This document shows positions 59,873-64,000 of a DNA stretch of 64,000 bases, piece after piece. The notes beneath the pieces are model-generated. The model was not told the origin of the DNA. It did not search any database and saw only the letters and a list, made by a program, of their open reading frames with translations. This stretch comes from Comamonas koreensis (lineage in GTDB: Bacteria; Pseudomonadota; Gammaproteobacteria; Burkholderiales; Burkholderiaceae_C). The DNA lies in contig NZ_CP043575.1 of NCBI RefSeq assembly GCF_014076495.1, positions 4,588,001 through 4,652,000 on the forward strand. Reading direction: 5' to 3'. A program made the position numbers and the translations under genes. Position 1 is the first letter of the stretch. Each line of letters opens with the position of its first letter.

Positions 59873-60784
59873 ATGCAACCGCCTACCTCCGTCGCCCCTA
59901 CCTTGCCCACGCCCGCTGCCAGCGCAGCGCCTGGCCACACGGCATCCCGCAACGCACTGTGGCGCCGCGCCCTGCGCAACCCCAGCTTCATGATTGGACT
60001 GGTGCTCACGGCCCTGCTCTTGCTCGCCGCTGGCCTGTCCTATGTCTGGACGCCGCACTCGGCCTTCGAGATGAACATGGAGGCCAAGCTGCAAGGGCCG
60101 TCGCTCGCCCACTGGCTGGGCACCGATGCCTATGGGCGCGATGTCGCCTCGCAGCTGCTGCTGGGCGCGCGCGCCTCCATTTTGGTGGGCGTCATTGCCG
60201 TGGGCATCGGCGTGGTGGTGGGCACGGCGCTGGGCCTGCTGGCCGCTGCCAAACGCGGCTGGGTCGAAGAGGCCATCATGCGCCTGGCCGATTTCTCGCT
60301 GGCCTTCCCCGCCATCCTCTCGGCCATCATGCTGACCGCTGTGTTCGGCCCGGGCATCATCAATGCCATTGTGGCCATCGGCATCTACAACATCCCGATG
60401 TTCGCCCGCATCGCGCGCGGCTCGGCCAACACCATCTGGGGGCGCGAATATGTCACCGCCGCCCGCGCCTGCGGCAAGGGTGCCTGGGCCATTACCTGGC
60501 AGCATGTGCTGCCCAATATCTCGGCCACCTTGATCGTGCAGAGCACCATCCGCTTTGCGATTGCGATCCTGGCCGAGGCCGCACTGTCCTACCTGGGCCT
60601 GGGCACGCAGCCGCCGCAGCCGTCCTGGGGCCGCATGCTGAGCGAGGCGCAGACCTTGATGTTCCAGGCGCCGCTCTTGGCCGTGTTCCCGGGCGTGGCG
60701 ATTGCGTTGTCGGTGCTGGGCCTCAACCTGCTGGGCGACGGTCTGCGCGACCTGCTTGACCCGCGTCTGGCCCGCAAGCGCTAA
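59873..60784 (+). CDS. Peptide/nickel-type ABC permease (DppC-like)
   Basis: A 303-residue permease. The N-terminal cytoplasmic Pro/Ala-rich stretch (about residues 1-45) precedes six helices. 'L-G-T-D-A-Y-G-R-D-V' near residue 82 is the OppC signature and 'R-E-Y-V-T-A-A-R-A-C-G-K-G' is the EAA loop. It lies 7 bases past the dppB-like stop. The two permeases form the channel. Confidence 0.95.
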   Translation: MQPPTSVAPTLPTPAASAAPGHTASRNALWRRALRNPSFMIGLVLTALLLLAAGLSYVWTPHSAFEMNMEAKLQGPSLAHWLGTDAYGRDVASQLLLGARASILVGVIAVGIGVVVGTALGLLAAAKRGWVEEAIMRLADFSLAFPAILSAIMLTAVFGPGIINAIVAIGIYNIPMFARIARGSANTIWGREYVTAARACGKGAWAITWQHVLPNISATLIVQSTIRFAIAILAEAALSYLGLGTQPPQPSWGRMLSEAQTLMFQAPLLAVFPGVAIALSVLGLNLLGDGLRDLLDPRLARKR

Positions 60785-60793
60785 GGAGTCGCC

Positions 60794-61819
60794 ATGGCAC
60801 TGATCGATGTACAGCACCTGGAAATCGTGCTGCAAACCCACCGAGGCCCCGCCCGCGCCGTGCGCGATGTCAGCTTCCAGATCGAGCGCGGCCAGGCCCT
60901 GGGCCTGATTGGCGAGTCGGGCTGCGGCAAGTCCATCACGGCCATGGCCTTGATGGGCCTGCTGCCCGAATCGGCCCAGGTCAACGGCAGCGCCCAGCTC
61001 GACGGCCAAAGCCTGGTGCAGCAGCCCGACCACTGGTGGCGCAGCGTGCGCGGCAACCGCATTGCGATGATCTTCCAGGAGCCGATGACGGCGCTCAACC
61101 CGGTGCACACCATTGGCCGCCAGATCAGCGAACCGCTGCGCCTGCACAAGGGCTGGAGCGCGCGCCAGGCCCGTGAAGAGGCGATTGCGCTGCTCGACCG
61201 CGTCGGCATCGCCCAACCGGCGCAGCGCTTTGATGCCTATCCGCACCAGTTCTCGGGCGGGCAGCGCCAGCGCATCACGATTGCAATGGCGCTGGCCTGC
61301 GGCCCCGATCTGCTGATCGCCGATGAGCCCACGACGGCGCTGGACGTCACCATCCAGCAGCAGATCCTGGATCTCATCAACGGGCTGGTGCAGGAGCGCC
61401 AGATGGCCTTGCTGCTGATCTCGCACGACCTGGGCGTGATCTCGCAGAATGTCGACAAGATGGTCGTGATGTATGGCGGCACGGTTGTCGAATCGGGCAG
61501 CACCGAGGCCGTGTTCGAGCACATGGCCCACCCCTACACCCGAGGCCTGCTGGCCGCGCGCCCCAGCATGCAGCCGCGCATCCAGGGCCAGCCCCAGCGC
61601 CTGCACACCATTGCCGGCTCGGTGCCCGAGCTGGTCGACCTGCCCGCCGGCTGCACCTTTGCCGGGCGCTGCAGCTTTACCCAGCCGCCCTGCTTTGTGC
61701 AAAGGCCGCCCAGCGTGGCGCTGCCATCGACCCATCCGCAGGAGACTCACCAGGTGCACTGCCTGCGCCCCGAGGCCTACGCCATCGCCACCCAGACCCC
61801 TGACGAGACCCCCGCATGA
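60794..61819 (+). CDS. ABC transporter ATPase (DppD-like)
   Basis: A 341-residue ATPase. Walker A is 'G-E-S-G-C-G-K-S' near residue 42, the signature is 'F-S-G-G-Q-R-Q-R', and Walker B is '[12 protein letters not shown]'. The C-terminal oligopeptide-transporter extension with Cys residues ('[15 protein letters not shown]') probably holds an iron-sulphur centre, as in DppD/OppD. GGAG precedes the ATG. Confidence 0.95.
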   Translation: MALIDVQHLEIVLQTHRGPARAVRDVSFQIERGQALGLIGESGCGKSITAMALMGLLPESAQVNGSAQLDGQSLVQQPDHWWRSVRGNRIAMIFQEPMTALNPVHTIGRQISEPLRLHKGWSARQAREEAIALLDRVGIAQPAQRFDAYPHQFSGGQRQRITIAMALACGPDLLIADEPTTALDVTIQQQILDLINGLVQERQMALLLISHDLGVISQNVDKMVVMYGGTVVESGSTEAVFEHMAHPYTRGLLAARPSMQPRIQGQPQRLHTIAGSVPELVDLPAGCTFAGRCSFTQPPCFVQRPPSVALPSTHPQETHQVHCLRPEAYAIATQTPDETPA

Positions 61820-62667
61820 CGGCAGCCCCCCACGACACCCCCTTGCTGCAAGTGCGCGACCTGGTGCGCACCTACACCCTGCCCCGCGAAAAGCTGTTTT
61901 CCGCGCCCCCCACGGTGCAGGCTCTCAAGGGAGTGAGCTTTGAGCTGCATGCCGGCCAGAGCCTGGGCATCGTTGGCGAGTCGGGCTCGGGCAAGTCCAC
62001 CTTGGCGCGCCTGGTGATGGCGCTCGACCAGCCCACCGCCGGCCAGGTGCTGCTCGAGGGCCAGGACCTGCACCGCATGGAGGCGGCCGCACTGCAGCGC
62101 GCGCGCAAGGATTTCCAGATGGTGTTCCAGGACCCCTATGGCTCACTCGACCCGCGCCAGACGGTCGAGCGCATCGTCAGCGAGCCGCTGCAGGCGCAAA
62201 AGACCGCCTCGCGCGCCGAGCAGCGCGAGCGCGCCAGCCAGGTGCTGCAGCAGGTGGGCCTGCGCGCGCAGGATGTGGACAAGTACCCGCATGAGTTCTC
62301 CGGCGGCCAGCGCCAGCGCATTGCCATCGCCCGCGCACTGATCACCAAGCCCCGGCTGATCATTGCCGACGAGCCCGTCAGCGCGCTGGACGTGTCGGTG
62401 CAGGCCCAGGTGCTCAATCTGATGCAGGACCTGCAACGCGAGCACGGCATCACCTACCTGCTCATCAGCCACGACTTGGCTGTCATCAACCACCTCTGCG
62501 ACGCCGTGGTGGTGCTCTACCAGGGCGAGATCGTCGAGCGCGGCGCGCCCAGCCAACTGTTCCAGCATGCCCAGCATCCCTATACGCAAAAACTGGTGCA
62601 GGCCGTGCCCCAGGTGCGGCCACGCCGACACCGCATGCCAGCAGGGATTGGCGCAAGTCCTGTATAA
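61816..62667 (+). CDS. ABC transporter ATPase (DppF-like)
   Basis: A 283-residue ATPase overlapping the previous gene as ATGA. Walker A 'G-E-S-G-S-G-K-S' is near residue 57, signature 'F-S-G-G-Q-R-Q-R', Walker B 'L-I-I-A-D-E-P-V-S-A-L-D'. 'QMVFQDPYGSLDPRQ' is typical of DppF/OppF. It forms a heterodimer with the DppD-like protein. The usual C-terminal Cys-rich extension is short here. Confidence 0.95.
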   Translation: MTAAPHDTPLLQVRDLVRTYTLPREKLFSAPPTVQALKGVSFELHAGQSLGIVGESGSGKSTLARLVMALDQPTAGQVLLEGQDLHRMEAAALQRARKDFQMVFQDPYGSLDPRQTVERIVSEPLQAQKTASRAEQRERASQVLQQVGLRAQDVDKYPHEFSGGQRQRIAIARALITKPRLIIADEPVSALDVSVQAQVLNLMQDLQREHGITYLLISHDLAVINHLCDAVVVLYQGEIVERGAPSQLFQHAQHPYTQKLVQAVPQVRPRRHRMPAGIGASPV

Positions 62668-62762
62668 CCGTGCTTGAGCTTCTCGGCGCGCTCCGCAAGG
62701 GCGTCGCCACTCCGCAGCTTTCCCCCATAAATTGAATAAAACCCTATCCAAGGAGTACCCGG

Positions 62763-64000
62763 ATGCTGAACCGTAGACACCTGCTTGCCGCAGGCACTCT
62801 GGCACCGCTGCCACTGTGGCTGCCTGGCATCGCCCAGGCACAGGCCAAGAAAGACACCGTTGTGCTGGGCATGACGCTGGAGCCGCCAGGGCTGGACCCA
62901 ACCGCCGGCGCCGCCTCGTCGATTGCCGAGATCACGCACTACAACCTGTATGAGACGCTGACCAAGATCAACTCGGACGGCAGTGTCTCGCCGCTGCTCG
63001 CCGAGAGCTGGGAAGTCTCGCCCGATCTCAAGAGCTACACCTTCAAGCTGCGCAAGGGGGTGACTTTTCACAACGGCGAGCCCTTCAACGCCAACAGCGT
63101 CAAGTTCTCCTTTGACCGCGCAGCCGGCGAGAAAAGTACCAACAAGGACAAGCGCACCTTCGCCAACCTGACGGCCCAGGTGGTGGACGAGCACACGGTG
63201 GTGATCCTGAACAAGGAGATCGACCCGGACCTGCTGTTTGTGCTGGGCCAGGCCACATCGATCATCGTCGAGCCCAAGAGCGCCGACAGTAACGCCACCA
63301 AGCCCATCGGCACCGGCCCCTACAAGCTGGGCAACTGGAGCAAGGGCGCCTCCATCACCCTGGAGGCCTGGCCGCAGTACCGCAACCCCGGCAGCATCCG
63401 CATCCGCCGCGCCACCTTCCGCTTCATCTCGGATGCGGCTGCGCAAGTCGCTGCGCTGCTGGCTGGTGATGTGGACATCTTCCCGCGCGTCTCGGCCCGT
63501 GGCATCGACCAGTTCAAGACCAACCCGCGCTACCAGGTGGTCATCTCCGGCTCACGCGCCAAGACCATCGTCGCCATCAATGAGCGCCGCAAGCCACTCG
63601 ACGATGTGCGTGTGCGCCGCGCGCTGTCTGCCGCCATCGACCGCAAGGCCGTCATCGCCGGCGCCGCCGAAGGCCTGGGCGTGCCGATTGGCAGCCACTA
63701 TGTGCCCGGCGCCTATGGCTATGTGGACACCACTGGCATCAACCCCTTTGATGTGGAAAAGGCCAAGAAGCTGTTGGCCGAGGCCGGCGTGAAGACCCCG
63801 CTGAGCCTGAGCATGACCCTGCCCCCCACGCCCTACGCGCGCCAGGGCGGCGAGATCATTGCCGCGCAACTGGCCAAGATCGGGGTCGAGGTCAAGCTGC
63901 AGAACGTGGAATGGGCGCAGTGGCTCTCGGGCACCTACACCAACAAGAACTACGACCTGTCGCTGATCTCGCATGTCGAGCCTTTTGATCTGGAGAACTA
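62763..64000 (+). CDS. ABC peptide-binding protein (SBP family 5), cut by window end
   Basis: The first 412 residues of a periplasmic binding protein of the DppA/OppA family are visible; the gene runs off the right edge. AAGGAG precedes the ATG. The signal peptide has N-R-R-H-L-L (a twin-arginine-like motif) and ends near A-Q-A. Family segments are 'ITHYNLYETLTKINSDGSV', 'F-K-L-R-K-G-V-T-F-H-N-G-E-P-F' and 'GTGPYKL'. It delivers the substrate, probably a peptide, to the permease pair. Confidence 0.95.
   Translation, partial: MLNRRHLLAAGTLAPLPLWLPGIAQAQAKKDTVVLGMTLEPPGLDPTAGAASSIAEITHYNLYETLTKINSDGSVSPLLAESWEVSPDLKSYTFKLRKGVTFHNGEPFNANSVKFSFDRAAGEKSTNKDKRTFANLTAQVVDEHTVVILNKEIDPDLLFVLGQATSIIVEPKSADSNATKPIGTGPYKLGNWSKGASITLEAWPQYRNPGSIRIRRATFRFISDAAAQVAALLAGDVDIFPRVSARGIDQFKTNPRYQVVISGSRAKTIVAINERRKPLDDVRVRRALSAAIDRKAVIAGAAEGLGVPIGSHYVPGAYGYVDTTGINPFDVEKAKKLLAEAGVKTPLSLSMTLPPTPYARQGGEIIAAQLAKIGVEVKLQNVEWAQWLSGTYTNKNYDLSLISHVEPFDLEN

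Noticed and set aside
59801..61759. A 652-codon open frame on the minus strand across the ABC genes
   Set aside because: Antisense to three clearly functional Dpp-type genes; composition is Gln/His/Arg-rich with no family resemblance.
1..64000. CRISPR arrays, insertion sequences, rRNA genes and diversity-generating retroelements
   Set aside because: No regularly spaced repeats, transposase, reverse transcriptase or rRNA sequence was recognised.

Overview
The window reads as one chromosomal segment of a high-GC betaproteobacterium, most likely a member of the Comamonadaceae (Comamonas or a close relative). The evidence is family-level resemblance of the housekeeping block (hrcA, nadK-recN-rapZ, mutY, mutM, lolB-ispE-tRNA-Gln-prs-rplY-pth), abundant Bug-type receptors and acyl-CoA transferases, an E. 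coli-type LexA box, and the codon usage. No database search was possible, so assignments rest on motifs, length and gene order.

Bases 1 to about 18.5 kb are the structural half of a P2-like (Peduovirus-type) prophage. Read right to left it runs portal Q and terminase P (rightward), then leftward scaffold O, capsid N, terminase M, head completion L, tail X, a lysis block (membrane protein, holin, SAR endolysin, nested Rz/Rz1), tail completion R and S with a small lipoprotein between them, baseplate V, W, J, I, then a non-P2 fibre module with a DUF4815-like protein that continues off the left edge. V and P are each preceded by the same rigidly spaced promoter-like module. No integrase, repressor or replication genes lie on the right side. 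There is a C-rich possible cos region and then a small gene under a near-consensus LexA box.

From 18.8 to 23.0 kb is an iron-uptake cell-surface signalling set: a TonB receptor with an STN domain, a FecR-like anti-sigma factor and a FecI-like sigma factor, with a Fur box in front of the sigma gene. From 23.3 to 26.2 kb come a DUF11-repeat surface protein with an IPTL-CTERM-like tail and a Fur-fold DNA-binding protein that lacks the metal and dimer domain.

From 26.3 to 42.1 kb is accessory catabolism: a LysR regulator divergent from a CaiB/quinone-oxidoreductase/Bug operon; a TetR/MFS pair; an apparent L-rhamnonate operon (transporter, dehydratase, 2-keto-3-deoxy-L-rhamnonate aldolase, lactaldehyde-type dehydrogenase) with a divergent LysR gene and a short leader ORF; a DapA-family lyase divergent from a MocR regulator; and a Tat-exported DODA-type dioxygenase homologue. 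A zinc alcohol dehydrogenase follows at 42.3 to 43.3 kb.

At 43.55 to 43.66 kb a near-perfect Fur box is followed after about 60 bases by an intrinsic terminator with no credible ORF between them. I read this as a candidate iron-repressed small RNA. A second IPTL-CTERM-like protein, a Gre-family factor and a CAU-anticodon tRNA follow.

From 45.6 to 58.7 kb is conserved housekeeping: stress repression (hrcA), NAD kinase, recombination repair (recN), RapZ, oxidised-guanine repair (mutY, mutM), lipoprotein sorting (lolB), isoprenoid synthesis (ispE), PRPP synthesis (prs), ribosomal protein L25, peptidyl-tRNA hydrolase and a dicluster ferredoxin. The window ends inside a Dpp/Opp-type peptide ABC transporter operon (two permeases, two ATPases, and a substrate-binding protein cut by the right edge).
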